From: Pedobacter psychrotolerans
GTDB lineage: Bacteria > Bacteroidota > Bacteroidia > Sphingobacteriales > Sphingobacteriaceae
DNA: 64,000 nucleotides
Assembly: GCF_004340665.1 (NCBI RefSeq)
Contig: NZ_SLWO01000009.1
Location: 1 to 64,000, forward strand
Direction: 5' to 3'
The notes below the pieces were generated by a model, which worked only from the letters and a program-made list of their open reading frames with translations, ran no database searches and had not been told where the DNA came from. The position numbers and the translations under genes were made by a program. Within the stretch, counting starts at the first letter, position 1; each line of letters opens with the position of its first letter. This document shows positions 1 through 8,459 of this stretch, one piece after another.

Positions 1-225
1 GCTCAGCCTGATGACTTCAAACAGGCAGAGAAAATGCTGCGATCAGCTGTAGAACTATATAACAATGAAAGACCGCACCTGAGTATTGGTCTGTTAACAC
101 CCCAAATGGTACATTCCAAAGAACTCCATGTGGAGAAATTGTGGAAAAACTATTATATTAAAAACACTAAAATTGTAAACCCATTTCAGGAAAATAAAAA
201 CCCTGTAAATCAATTAAAGGATTAA
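1..225 (+). CDS. IS3-family transposase, C-terminal fragment (cut by window start)
   Basis: The frame is open from base 1 and ends in TAA at 223-225, so only the last 74 residues are visible. The motif YNNERPHLSIG is the typical C-terminal end of the DDE integrase core of IS3-family OrfB transposases, where the last catalytic Glu region is followed by Y-N-x-x-R-P-H. The rest of the gene lies upstream of the window. Only 34 bases separate its stop from a terminal-repeat-like sequence, as expected for an IS3 element. Whether the element is intact cannot be judged here. Confidence 0.85.
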   Translation, partial: AQPDDFKQAEKMLRSAVELYNNERPHLSIGLLTPQMVHSKELHVEKLWKNYYIKNTKIVNPFQENKNPVNQLKD

Positions 226-234
226 AACTAAAAC

Positions 235-259
235 TGTAAACTTTTTTTAGGACGATACA
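235..259 (+). mobile_element. Probable right terminal inverted repeat of the IS3 element
   Basis: Directly after the transposase stop lies TGTAAACTTTTTTTAGG followed by ACGATACA. Read from the outside in, this is TGTATCGTCCT followed by a run of A, which is the usual form of IS3-family ends (TG at the tip, T-rich tract, 20-30 bp long). The left end is outside the window, so the pairing cannot be checked. A second, similar sequence occurs at 685-708. Confidence 0.5.
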
Positions 260-287
260 TATAAATAATCTGTTCAAATAGTATTTT

Positions 288-426
288 AAGGCATATGATT
301 AATCGAACTCGGATGATCAATAAAACTTCTTTGACAGGATAACTTTCCTTTTTATGAAGTAACAAAAAACCACCCCGTCCTGCGGACACCCCTCTGGAGG
401 GGAATTCTGGGTGCATAAAACAGCAG
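288..426. repeat. Direct repeat copy 1 (about 139 bp)
   Basis: This segment recurs almost base for base at 544-683. The differences are one extra A in copy 2 and a few bases near the 3' end. It contains a GC-rich block CCACCCCGTCCTGCGGACAC followed by CCCTCTGGAGGGG, unlike the AT-rich surroundings. This looks like a dispersed intergenic repeat rather than a gene: the short frames inside it on the minus strand are simply duplicated along with it. Confidence 0.75.
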
Positions 427-471
427 GAGCATTAATCTCTTTTTAAAGGAAAATCTGGGCATTTTGCCATT

Positions 472-512
472 CCCTCCGATGCATCGGAGGGTGCCCAAAG
501 GGCGGGGTGGTT
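472..512. repeat. Perfect 20-bp palindrome plus GC-rich intergenic repeat
   Basis: CCCTCCGATGCATCGGAGGG at 472-491 is a perfect palindrome. It is followed by TGCCCAAAGGGCGGGGTGG, which mirrors in sense the GTCC/CCACCCC block in the flanking direct repeats. The two GC-rich halves (372-402 and 472-512) could form a larger hairpin. It resembles the palindromic extragenic repeats found between genes in Sphingobacteriales; no coding function is visible. Confidence 0.55.
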
Positions 513-543
513 GAAATATAAATAACCTATTATATAGTTTTGT

Positions 544-683
544 AAGGCATATGATTAATCGAACTCGGATGATCAATAAAACTTCTTTGACAGGATAACT
601 TTCCTTTTTATGAAGTAAACAAAAAACCACCCCGTCCTGCGGACACCCCTCTGGAGGGGAATTCTATGTGCATAAAACAGCAG
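544..683. repeat. Direct repeat copy 2 (about 140 bp)
   Basis: Second copy of the 288-426 unit, offset by 256 bases. A degenerate third copy of the left part of the unit (CTGTTCAAATAGTATT, then GCATAT.ATTAATCGAA) is visible at 783-820. The tandem-like array lies between an IS3 end and the MBL-fold gene, so it probably grew by insertion and duplication. Confidence 0.75.
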
Positions 684-684
684 A

Positions 685-708
685 TGTAAACTTTTTTTAG
701 GTGATACA
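685..708 (+). mobile_element. Solo IS3-like terminal repeat
   Basis: TGTAAACTTTTTTTAGG followed by TGATACA matches the IS end at 235-259 except for a small change (ACGATACA becomes TGATACA). No transposase sequence precedes it. It is either a remnant of a second, deleted copy of the same IS or part of the duplicated block. Confidence 0.45.
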
Positions 709-1196
709 ACCCTTTTTTACGCCCTTTCCCTTTCAGGGGAAAGGTGCCGATAGGCGGATAGGGGGTAACTAATAGCGATAACCTGTTCAAATAGTATTCT
801 AATGCATATCATTAATCGAATGCTCAGGTTGTAGAAAAGTAATTTAATTATTCTCCCTATATTTAAGGTAGTGTTAAATCGCTGACGTGGCAAATTCTCA
901 AAAAATCGATTTCTTTACCCCGCCTCCGGGCCACCTTTACCCCACTTTTACCCCACCATCTCGCCACACTTACCTTGTACATCACTTAAGTCTGCCGGTA
1001 GAGCTAAACCATAATTGGCCGATATTGTCTATCCAGCGATGAGGTAATCACGAAGAATCTTCCAGTTTATTATGGGCACATCTCTTACAAACCCTTATCC
1101 GGTGTGGAGTCTAAAAAAAAAAGCCCGTACGAGAACATGAGCGACAGATTTTAAGGCTTATTAATAGCGTTCTTGAAGATAAGAGGAGGGAGCGCT
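709..1196. other. Gene-free stretch with repeat remnants
   Basis: No credible gene. Around 715-765 a GC-rich imperfect hairpin occurs (CCCTTTCCCTTTCAGGGG with GAAAGG nearby). At 870-1010 there is a segment with serial TTTACCCC units (CTTTACCCCG, CTTTACCCCA, TTTTACCCCA). Repeated short units of this sort are seen at IS21-family ends, but no istA or istB frame is present, so this stays a guess. The remaining bases to 1196 show nothing recognisable. Confidence 0.4.
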
Positions 1197-2027
1197 TTAA
1201 AATAAATTTAATTGTTCAGGTTGATATAGGCTTGGATCGAAACGATATGGTTTTGAATTTTGATTTGATACGTAATAAACTTCTGTCTCGCAATCTCTTG
1301 AAGCTACCTTTATGATGGTGTTTCCGGCAACATCATTAAACATTTGCTCTACCAGAACTGGATTATTGTTGTCTTTGGATAAGTGACTCAGCAAAAGATG
1401 TGACATGTAATCCGGGCGGTGATTTAAAAATAAATCCAAAGCTTGTGAATTACTTAAGTGTCCACGGCCACTGGTAATTCTTCTTTTTAAAAAATAAGGG
1501 TATTGTCCATTGGCCAGCATGTTCGCACAGTAGTTGGATTCTAAAAATGCGGCGTGGCAACGTTTAAACTGATTGATTAATCGATCGCATACCGAGCCTA
1601 TATCTGTGAAAACACCTACCCGAACTTCATTACATTCAATCGTGAAAGAATAAGGATCAGCAGCATCATGGAATTTAGAGAAGGCTGTGATTTGCAGTTT
1701 CCCAATTTGAATATTCTGGGTATGGCTTAATCCGAAAGTATTTTGTTCGTCAAGAGCTAACTTGCTGCTCTTGAGTGTCGCTACACTAATATAAACCGGA
1801 ATTTTATATTTCCTGGCGAACACAGCCAAACCTTTAATATGATCGCTATGCTCATGAGAAATAAAAACGGCCTTTACTTTTTGGATGGAAAGGCCTAATC
1901 GCAACATTCTCTTTTCTACCTCTTTACAAGGCAGGCCCACGTCAACCAGAATGGCTTCTTCCTCGTTGCCGACATAATAACAATTGCCGTTGCTGCCTGA
2001 ATTTATGGATGTAAAGTATAATGCCAT
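1197..2027 (-). CDS. MBL-fold metallo-hydrolase (WalJ/YycJ-like)
   Basis: Predicted cytoplasmic metal-dependent hydrolase of 276 residues. The metallo-beta-lactamase metal-binding signature is complete: S-H-E-H-S-D-H with H58, H60, D62 and H63, preceded by the strand ILVDVG with D29. The N-terminal pattern S-I-N-S-G-S-N-G-N is shared with the YycJ/WalJ family, whose members are putative nucleases or phosphodiesterases and not beta-lactamases. The length is close to that family. The gene stands alone with the MarR gene 44 bases upstream on the same strand. The true substrate cannot be read from the sequence. Confidence 0.85.
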   Translation of the reverse strand: MALYFTSINSGSNGNCYYVGNEEEAILVDVGLPCKEVEKRMLRLGLSIQKVKAVFISHEHSDHIKGLAVFARKYKIPVYISVATLKSSKLALDEQNTFGLSHTQNIQIGKLQITAFSKFHDAADPYSFTIECNEVRVGVFTDIGSVCDRLINQFKRCHAAFLESNYCANMLANGQYPYFLKRRITSGRGHLSNSQALDLFLNHRPDYMSHLLLSHLSKDNNNPVLVEQMFNDVAGNTIIKVASRDCETEVYYVSNQNSKPYRFDPSLYQPEQLNLF

Positions 2028-2071
2028 TGGATTCGCAAGTTAAGGCTAATTAACATAACGGGAAAGTAAAA

Positions 2072-2515
2072 CTATACTCTAGTGCCATTGTATTCCACCA
2101 ACCTGGTTAATAGTGGAAGAAAAGCTTGAATGAGGTTGATTTCTTCCTCTGAAAATATTTTCTCCATCGTTTTAACCAACCATTCTTCCTTTATTTTCCG
2201 ACTGGCTATGATGTGCTTTTCGCCAAGTTTGGTTAAACCAATATGTATTTTACGTTTATCATCATCACTTGGAAATCTTTCTACGCAATGCGCATCAAAA
2301 AGGCGGTTAATAATTTGTGAAATGGCTTGCTTTGAAACCCGCTCCATTTCAGCAAGCTCTGTAGATAATAATTTGCCATGTTGTTCCAGTAAAGACATGG
2401 TTAACAATTCTGCATTACTAAACTCAGAACTCACGTTCTGTTTTCTCAATTGCCGGGTAAGGCGGGTAACCGTACTTCTCAGCTTTGCAGCAATTTCCTG
2501 TGTTTGTTTTGACAT
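2072..2515 (-). CDS. MarR-family transcriptional regulator
   Basis: 147 residues, the usual size for a MarR winged-helix repressor. Helices ELLTMSLLEQHGKLLSTELAE then VSKQAISQIINRLFDAHCVERFPSDDDKRKIHIGLTKLG make up the winged helix, with the D-D-K-R wing tip typical of the family. It is divergent from an MFS exporter at 2687, the classic arrangement in which MarR represses both itself and the transporter. A minus-strand promoter box TATCTTTG lies at 2537-2544, and palindromes suited to a dimeric repressor lie on both sides of the shared intergenic region. The ligand is unknown. Confidence 0.88.
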   Translation of the reverse strand: MSKQTQEIAAKLRSTVTRLTRQLRKQNVSSEFSNAELLTMSLLEQHGKLLSTELAEMERVSKQAISQIINRLFDAHCVERFPSDDDKRKIHIGLTKLGEKHIIASRKIKEEWLVKTMEKIFSEEEINLIQAFLPLLTRLVEYNGTRV

Positions 2516-2523
2516 GCGTCTGG

Positions 2524-2555
2524 TAAATTAACTTGACAAAGATAATGTTAATTTA
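2524..2555 (-). promoter_or_regulatory. marR promoter flanked by an inverted repeat
   Basis: On the minus strand the box TATCTTTG (complement of 2537-2544) fits the Bacteroidetes -7 consensus TAnnTTTG and sits 22 bases upstream of the MarR start codon. It is bracketed by a perfect 9-bp inverted repeat, TAAATTAAC at 2524-2532 and GTTAATTTA at 2547-2555. The spacing of arm centres is 23 bp, about two helical turns, so a dimer or pair of dimers could bind across the promoter and give autoregulation. Confidence 0.5.
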
Positions 2556-2622
2556 TATTGTATTAAAGATGTTTATTCAAGGATCATTTAGAATTATGAT
2601 CATAATATGATAAAAAAAATGA

Positions 2623-2676
2623 TAAAGTAGCTTTACTGTTTTAATATAATTTTATACTTTTGTAAAGTTACTTTAC
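2623..2676 (+). promoter_or_regulatory. Paired palindromic operators over the MFS promoter
   Basis: Two related palindromes occur 39 bases apart: TAAAG-TAG-CTTTA (2623-2635) and GTAAAGT-T-ACTTTAC (2662-2676, perfect 7-bp arms). The second begins on the last base of a -7 box TACTTTTG (2655-2662); the first covers the -33 position, where TTTA (2632-2635) lies exactly 19 bases upstream of that box. Binding by the neighbouring MarR protein would block both promoter elements. This is inferred from position and symmetry only. Confidence 0.6.
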
Positions 2677-2686
2677 TATTTTAATC

Positions 2687-3916
2687 ATGAGTATTTTTCG
2701 TTCATTAAGACATTATAATTACAGACTATTTTTTACATGACAAGCCATCTCGCTTATTGGCACCTGGATGCAAAGAGTGGCCATTAGCTGGTTGGTTTAT
2801 CGCCTTACAGGTTCGGCCTTCCTATTAGGGTTAATTACTTTTCTAAGTTTAATTCCATCATTAATTTTAGCCCCTTACGCCGGAAGTTATGTAGACAGGC
2901 ATAATAAATACAAGATTTTGGTCATTACCCAAATCATCTTAATGCTGCAAGCTGGTGCGCTGGCTGTTATGATCTGGTTTAAAGTTTATGATATGTTTTG
3001 GATTGCTGCCTTATCATTGGTGCAGGGATTAGTAAATGCCTTTGATGTAACCGCACGTCAATCTTTAATGGTTAACCTGATCGAAGACAAGGAAGATTTA
3101 CCGAATGCCATTGCGCTCAACTCTTCTATGTTTAATGCAGCCCGTTTAATTGGTCCGGCGCTGGCTGGCGTAATATTGAGTACGTTAGGAGAAGACATCT
3201 GTTTCCTCCTCAACTTTGTCAGTTTTATAGCGGTAATTGCTTGTTTAGCGATGATGAAGTTAAAACTAACTGCACACGTTAAGTCTAAAGAAAACATATG
3301 GATCGATTTAAAAAAGGGTTACGATTATCTCAAAACCTCACCTGATTTATCTTCCATGATTTTAATGATGGCCGCCTCTAGTCTGCTGGTGATTCCTTTT
3401 ACAACGCTGCTTCCTGTTTTTGCAAAAGATATCTTTAATGGAGATGCCACAACCTTCGGATGGTTTGAAAGTGCTGCAGGTTTTGGTGCCTTCTTTGGCG
3501 CAATCTATATGGCTACCCGGAAAGCTGGTCAAAATTTACAGAAGATTGTCATCGTATCTGGCGGACTTCTTGCCGTTGCCGTGATTGCTTTAGCCATTGC
3601 ACCTACTTTAATACTCGCGCTGGTTTGTACCGGTTTAGCTGCGCTGGGGTTAATGGCACAAACTTCATCCATCAATACCTATCTTCAAACCCATGCCGAT
3701 GATTTGATGAGGGGCAGAACGTTGAGTTATTATATTATGGCTTACCAGGGAGTATTGCCGGTGGGGAGTTTGTTAATGGGCTATCTTGCACATTTATATG
3801 GTACACAAGTTATTGTAGCTTTTGAGGGCGTAGCAGGGTTGCTCATTGTTGGCGCTTTTCTTTACCATGAAAAACACCGTAATCAGTTAGAAAATAAGCT
3901 GTCTTTTTTTAGTTAA
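2687..3916 (+). pseudogene. MFS exporter interrupted by an in-frame TGA codon
   Basis: From ATG 2687 the frame reads MSIFRSLRHYNYRLFFT, then TGA at 2738-2740 (codon 18), then QAISLIGTWMQRVAISW without any frame change to 3916. In related exporters this position is normally Gly or Trp (FF-x-G-Q-x-x-S-x-x-G-x-W), so one base change (GGA to TGA) explains the stop. The rest is a full MFS drug-exporter-like protein (MFS_3 type) with about 11-12 membrane segments and the loop motif G-S-Y-V-D-R. Restart at ATG 2768 would give 382 residues lacking the N-terminal part of helix 1. The gene may be a recent pseudogene, may be restarted, or the stop may be a sequencing error. Confidence 0.75.
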
Positions 3917-4098
3917 GGATCATTCTTAACGTTAATTTTTCAGTTTGATCTCATGCGCTGTGTTAATTTTTAGACGTTAACTTAGTAGGTGTTTTTGCTT
4001 AAAAGATAGATTTAGCAACATCGCTGACATGTTTTAAGTTCTAAAGAATTATTTATTAGTTTTGAAACTGTTAATTAAACAGATCAAAAATATCAGTT

Positions 4099-5928
4099 AT
4101 GCTTAGATCAAGATATATTCTATTCGTCATTTGCTTTTCACTTATCACTTCAATGGGTAACGCACAGGTTACCGCACTTCAAAATATCCAGGCCAGAAAA
4201 ATTCTAAGTTTAAATGGGAAATGGAATTATATCGTTGATCCTTATGAAAACGGGTATTATGATTATCGCCACGAGCCTTTCGATCAATCTAAAAGTGGAA
4301 CAGGTGGGTATTATGATGATCGGGTACAAAAAGATAAAACCGAGCTTATTGAATATAATTTTGATCTCTCACCCCAAATGAATGTTCCTGGAGATTGGAA
4401 TTCCCAATCAGAACAGTTATCGCTTTATGAAGGAAATGTATGGCTTCGTAAAAAGTTTGATGTTAAGCCTGAAAAAGGCAAAAAGTACTACGTTTACTTT
4501 GGTGCAGTCAACTATGAAGCAAATGTTTATTTAAATGGTAAAAAGTTGGGTGTACATAAAGGCGGTTTTACACCATTTCAGTTTGATGTAACAAGCAGTT
4601 TAAAACCTGGTGAGAATACGCTCATTTTAAAGGTTGATAATACCCGGAAGCCAGATGAAATTCCTACTGTAAATACCGATTGGTGGAACTATGGTGGCAT
4701 TACCCGCGACGTTTTTCTTGCTGAGTTTCCAGATCATTTCATCAGCGATTATAAACTGCAATTAGTTAAAGGAAACAATAACCTGCTTAGTTTTACGGTA
4801 AAATTAGCCGATGCGACAGCCGGGCAAGACATCACATTGTCTATCCCTGAACTAAAACTTGAAAAGAAATATAAAACAGACTCCGAAGGAAAAATTAAAG
4901 ATGAATTTACCTGGAATAATTTATCGCTTTGGTCGCCAGAGAATCCAAAGTTGTATGGTGTAAATATTAAAAGTGATAAAGAAGATATCAATGATAAAAT
5001 TGGATTTAGAACCATCCAGGTGAAAGGCGATAGCATTCTTTTAAATGGTAAAAATACTTTTTTAAGAGGAATCTCTATTCATGATGAAAACCCGCTTTTG
5101 GCGGGTCGCCTCCGTTCAGAAGGGGATATGAGGATGATGTTGCAATGGGCAAAAGATCTGAATTGCAATTATGTTCGCTTGGCTCATTATCCTCATAATG
5201 AAGAAATGGTTCGCTTAGCTGATGAAATGGGATTGATGGTTTGGGCTGAAGTACCCGTATACTGGACCATCAGCTGGACCAATCCTTCTACATATGCCAA
5301 TGCCAAACAGCAATTAACGGATTTAATCGTTCGGGATAAAAACCGCGCAAGCGTGATCATCTGGTCGATTGGAAACGAAACCCCACTAAGTGATGCCCGT
5401 TTGAGTTTTATGACTAACCTGGCTGAAACCGCACGTACACTTGATGATTCCCGTCTGGTAGCTGCAGCGCTTGAAGTTCACCGTGAGGGCAACACCATGG
5501 TCTTAAATGATCCATTGGGTGAAGTAATTGATTTAGTAAGTTTTAACGAATACGCTGGATGGTATTGGGGCGGCGCTCCGGCAGAGTTATCGAAATATAC
5601 TTTCGATATTAAATATAAAAAACCAGTGGTCATCAGTGAATTTGGAGGTGATGCCCTGGGTGGTTTTCATGCTGATGAAAATACCCGCTGGAGCGAGGAA
5701 TACCAGGAAGCACTTTATAAAAATCAGTTTAGCATGCTAAGCAAAATAAGTGCCTTACGGGGTGTAACACCATGGATCTTAGCTGATTTCAGATCGCCAA
5801 GAAGACAACATCCCGTTTATCAGAATTTCTGGAACCGTAAGGGCTTAATTAGTGAAACCGGCAAGAAAAAGAAAGCATTTTATGTGGTGAAAGATTTTTA
5901 TAATCAAATGGAAACCAAATATAAATAA
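4099..5928 (+). CDS. Glycoside hydrolase family 2 (beta-glucuronidase/beta-galactosidase type), exported
   Basis: 609 residues with an N-terminal signal peptide cleaved near MGNA-Q (residue 22). Order: GH2 sugar-binding jelly-roll domain (about 60-210), Ig-like domain (about 215-305), TIM barrel (about 305-600). The acid/base is E427 in W-S-I-G-N-E-T and the nucleophile E514 in V-I-S-E-F-G-G; both are present, as is the GH2 motif N-Y-V-R-L-A-H-Y-P-H. The length and the absence of a C-terminal domain 5 favour a glucuronidase-like member, but the sugar specificity cannot be fixed by eye. The GH30 gene follows on the same strand after 189 bases. Confidence 0.88.
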   Translation: MLRSRYILFVICFSLITSMGNAQVTALQNIQARKILSLNGKWNYIVDPYENGYYDYRHEPFDQSKSGTGGYYDDRVQKDKTELIEYNFDLSPQMNVPGDWNSQSEQLSLYEGNVWLRKKFDVKPEKGKKYYVYFGAVNYEANVYLNGKKLGVHKGGFTPFQFDVTSSLKPGENTLILKVDNTRKPDEIPTVNTDWWNYGGITRDVFLAEFPDHFISDYKLQLVKGNNNLLSFTVKLADATAGQDITLSIPELKLEKKYKTDSEGKIKDEFTWNNLSLWSPENPKLYGVNIKSDKEDINDKIGFRTIQVKGDSILLNGKNTFLRGISIHDENPLLAGRLRSEGDMRMMLQWAKDLNCNYVRLAHYPHNEEMVRLADEMGLMVWAEVPVYWTISWTNPSTYANAKQQLTDLIVRDKNRASVIIWSIGNETPLSDARLSFMTNLAETARTLDDSRLVAAALEVHREGNTMVLNDPLGEVIDLVSFNEYAGWYWGGAPAELSKYTFDIKYKKPVVISEFGGDALGGFHADENTRWSEEYQEALYKNQFSMLSKISALRGVTPWILADFRSPRRQHPVYQNFWNRKGLISETGKKKKAFYVVKDFYNQMETKYK

Positions 5929-6117
5929 GTAATGATTAGTTAATAAAATCTATGGATTATTTTGCATCTGGCAGATAAGTGATTAGGTCTTATGATCCAA
6001 AAAATAGGAAAGAATGACGAGAATATGGGTTTAATCAATGGATTTATGCAGAGATTCGACACCTTACAACCCTTGATCGCCTTGAAGAAGGGATTTAAAC
6101 TACAATAAATAATCATA

Positions 6118-7587
6118 ATGAAACAACATTTAAGCATCTTACTTATTTTGGCAACAGCTTTCAGCACCTCGGCGCAGAAGAAGAAAGCATTGCCCGCACC
6201 AGTCCAAAATTACACCTTAGGAAATAAAAAAGTAACCGTTTATACCACGGCTGAAAAATCGGAGTATCGGATCAGCAAAACAGAAACTTTAAATTTTGTT
6301 GAAAATAAACAACCATTTGAAACAGAGCCTTGCATTTTTGTAGATCCTACCATAAAATATCAAACCATGGTGGGTATTGGTGGTGCACTAACGGATGCAT
6401 CAGCCGAAACATTTGCCAAGCTGTCGAAAAAAAATCAGCAGGAATTGCTGGAAGCATATTACAGTAAAGATAAAGGGATTGGATATACACTAGCCCGTAC
6501 CAATATCGCCAGCTGCGATTTTTCCAGTGGCAGTTATGGTTATGTTCAAGATAACGATAAAGATTTAAAAACCTTTAGTGTAGCACATGATGAGCAGTTC
6601 AAAATTCCATTAATTAAACAAGCAACTGCCGCAGCCGGAGGTAAACTAACTTTATTTGTAAGCCCATGGTCGCCACCAGCATGGATGAAAGATAACAACA
6701 GCCTAATTAAAGGCGGACATTTGCTTCCTGAATTTCGCCAAAGCTGGGCGAACCATTACGTAAAATTCATCAAAACATATGAAGCAATGGGCATTCCGGT
6801 TTGGGGCTTATCTGTTCAGAACGAACCAATGGCCAAGCAAATCTGGGAATCATGCGTGTACACTGCTGAAGAAGAACGCGATTTTATTAAGAACTTCTTA
6901 GGCCCAACTTTGCAAAAATCAGGTTTAGCATCTAAAAAGTTAATCGCCTGGGATCATAACCGTGATCAGATTTTCCAAAGAGCCAGTACCATTCTAAATG
7001 ATAAAGATGCAGCTAAATACGTTTGGGGCATCGGCTTCCACTGGTATGAAACCTGGACGGGTAGCGGAATGCAATTTGGTAATTTGCGCCAAACACACGA
7101 AGCCTATCCGGATAAGGCGCTGATTTTTACTGAAGGCTGTAAGGAAAAATATGATGTAAATAAATTAGATGACTGGACTTTAGGCGAGCGTTATGGTTAT
7201 TCCATGATCAATGATTTTAATGCCGGAACAGCTGCCTGGACCGATTGGAACATTCTTTTAGACGAAAAAGGTGGTCCGAACCATGTGGGTAATTTCTGTT
7301 TTGCACCAGTTCATGCTGATACTAAAAAAGATAAACTCATCTATACCAATGCCTATTATTATATGGGCCATTTTTCTAAATTCATCCGTCCCGGTGCTAA
7401 AAGAGTAGGCGCTGCATCCAGCAGAGATTTGTTGCAAACGACAGCTTTCTTAAACACTGATGGCAAATTAGTGGTGGTGGTGATGAACCAATCTGACGAA
7501 AAATTAAAATATAGTTTGTGGATTAAAGGGCAAGCTGCAAATACAACCAGTCTTCCACATTCGATTACCACTTTAGTGGTAGAATAA
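6118..7587 (+). CDS. Glycoside hydrolase family 30 (glucosylceramidase-like), exported
   Basis: 489 residues, with a signal peptide ending near FSTSA-Q (residue 19). The clan GH-A catalytic residues are visible: acid/base E236 in S-V-Q-N-E-P and nucleophile E339 in I-F-T-E-G-C. The early motif Q-T-M-V-G-I-G-G-A-L-T-D-A is characteristic of GH30, and the C-terminal 70 residues form the usual beta-side domain (VVVVMNQSDE). Family members split beta-glucosides (glucosylceramide) or beta-1,6-glucans or xylans; subfamily 1 or 3 seems likeliest. It is probably co-expressed with the GH2 gene upstream and the SDR gene 19 bases downstream. Confidence 0.88.
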   Translation: MKQHLSILLILATAFSTSAQKKKALPAPVQNYTLGNKKVTVYTTAEKSEYRISKTETLNFVENKQPFETEPCIFVDPTIKYQTMVGIGGALTDASAETFAKLSKKNQQELLEAYYSKDKGIGYTLARTNIASCDFSSGSYGYVQDNDKDLKTFSVAHDEQFKIPLIKQATAAAGGKLTLFVSPWSPPAWMKDNNSLIKGGHLLPEFRQSWANHYVKFIKTYEAMGIPVWGLSVQNEPMAKQIWESCVYTAEEERDFIKNFLGPTLQKSGLASKKLIAWDHNRDQIFQRASTILNDKDAAKYVWGIGFHWYETWTGSGMQFGNLRQTHEAYPDKALIFTEGCKEKYDVNKLDDWTLGERYGYSMINDFNAGTAAWTDWNILLDEKGGPNHVGNFCFAPVHADTKKDKLIYTNAYYYMGHFSKFIRPGAKRVGAASSRDLLQTTAFLNTDGKLVVVVMNQSDEKLKYSLWIKGQAANTTSLPHSITTLVVE

Positions 7588-7606
7588 CCAAATAAAAACC
7601 TAAACC

Positions 7607-8431
7607 ATGATCAAAAAAATCGAAAATCTGTTCTCCTTAAAGGATAAAGTTGTTGTTGTAACAGGCGCTACCGGAGTATTAGGAGAAGCATTTCTTCAGG
7701 GGCTGAATGCTGCAGAAGCAACCCTTGTCGTGATTGGCAGAAATGAAGAAGTGGCCAAACTCCGTGCGCAGGAAGTAATTGATGCTGGAGGCAAGGCCAT
7801 TTATATCATTGCCGATGTGTTGGATGAGCAAGCATTGACAACCGCTAAAACCCGTATTATAGAAACTTTTGGCAAAATAGATGCCTTGGTTAATGCAGCG
7901 GGCGGTAATGTGGCTGAAGCAGTAATCCAACCAGGAAGCGATATATTCAACCTGAATATTTCTGCACTAAAACAGGTTTTCGATTTAAATTTGTTTGGAA
8001 CCATTATCCCAACTCAGATCTTTGGTCAGGAGATTGCCAAAAATGGTGGCAGCATTGTAAATATTTCATCGGTTTCCGCTACTCAGGCCATTACCCGTGT
8101 ATTGGGTTACTCAATGGCTAAATCGGCTGTAGACAGTTATACCAAGTGGATGGCTGTAGAATTAGCTAACCGCTATCAGGATAAAATCAGGATCAATGGC
8201 ATTGTTCCGGGTTTTTTCATTACCAACCAAAACCGGGCTTTACTCATCAATGAGGATGGCTCCTTAACAGCCAGGGGAAATGCCATTATTTCGAAAACAC
8301 CATTCAAGCGCTTCGGCGCTCCGGAAGAGTTAATCGGCGCTTTGGTTTATCTTTTGAGCGATGCTTCTAAATTTGTAAATGGTGAAAACATTACTGTTGA
8401 TGGTGGCTTCTGTTCCTTCTCAGGTGTGTAG
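7607..8431 (+). CDS. SDR-family NAD(P)-dependent oxidoreductase (D-mannonate oxidoreductase-like)
   Basis: 274 residues with a complete classical SDR set: T-G-A-T-G-V-L-G (19-26) for the dinucleotide, N-A-A-G-G, and catalytic Y168-x-x-x-K172. The C-terminus G-E-N-I-T-V-D-G-G is also typical. Several Bacteroidetes and Bacillus SDRs of this length and N-terminus (L-F-S-L-K-D-K-V) act in hexuronate breakdown as fructuronate/mannonate oxidoreductases, which would fit products of the upstream GH2 enzyme if that is a glucuronidase. That pathway link is inference. It lies 19 bases after the GH30 stop and is followed by a terminator, so it is the last gene of the group. Confidence 0.8.
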   Translation: MIKKIENLFSLKDKVVVVTGATGVLGEAFLQGLNAAEATLVVIGRNEEVAKLRAQEVIDAGGKAIYIIADVLDEQALTTAKTRIIETFGKIDALVNAAGGNVAEAVIQPGSDIFNLNISALKQVFDLNLFGTIIPTQIFGQEIAKNGGSIVNISSVSATQAITRVLGYSMAKSAVDSYTKWMAVELANRYQDKIRINGIVPGFFITNQNRALLINEDGSLTARGNAIISKTPFKRFGAPEELIGALVYLLSDASKFVNGENITVDGGFCSFSGV

Positions 8432-8459
8432 ATTCTTATAAATGATAATCTAAATTGAT

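Noticed and set aside
228..790. Repeated minus-strand frames in the repeat region that share the same residues
   Set aside because: They duplicate because the DNA repeats duplicate; they have no coding signals and no independent conservation.
5992..6108. 38-codon frame between the GH2 and GH30 genes
   Set aside because: Short, with no signal peptide, motif or coupling to a neighbour. I treat it as chance.
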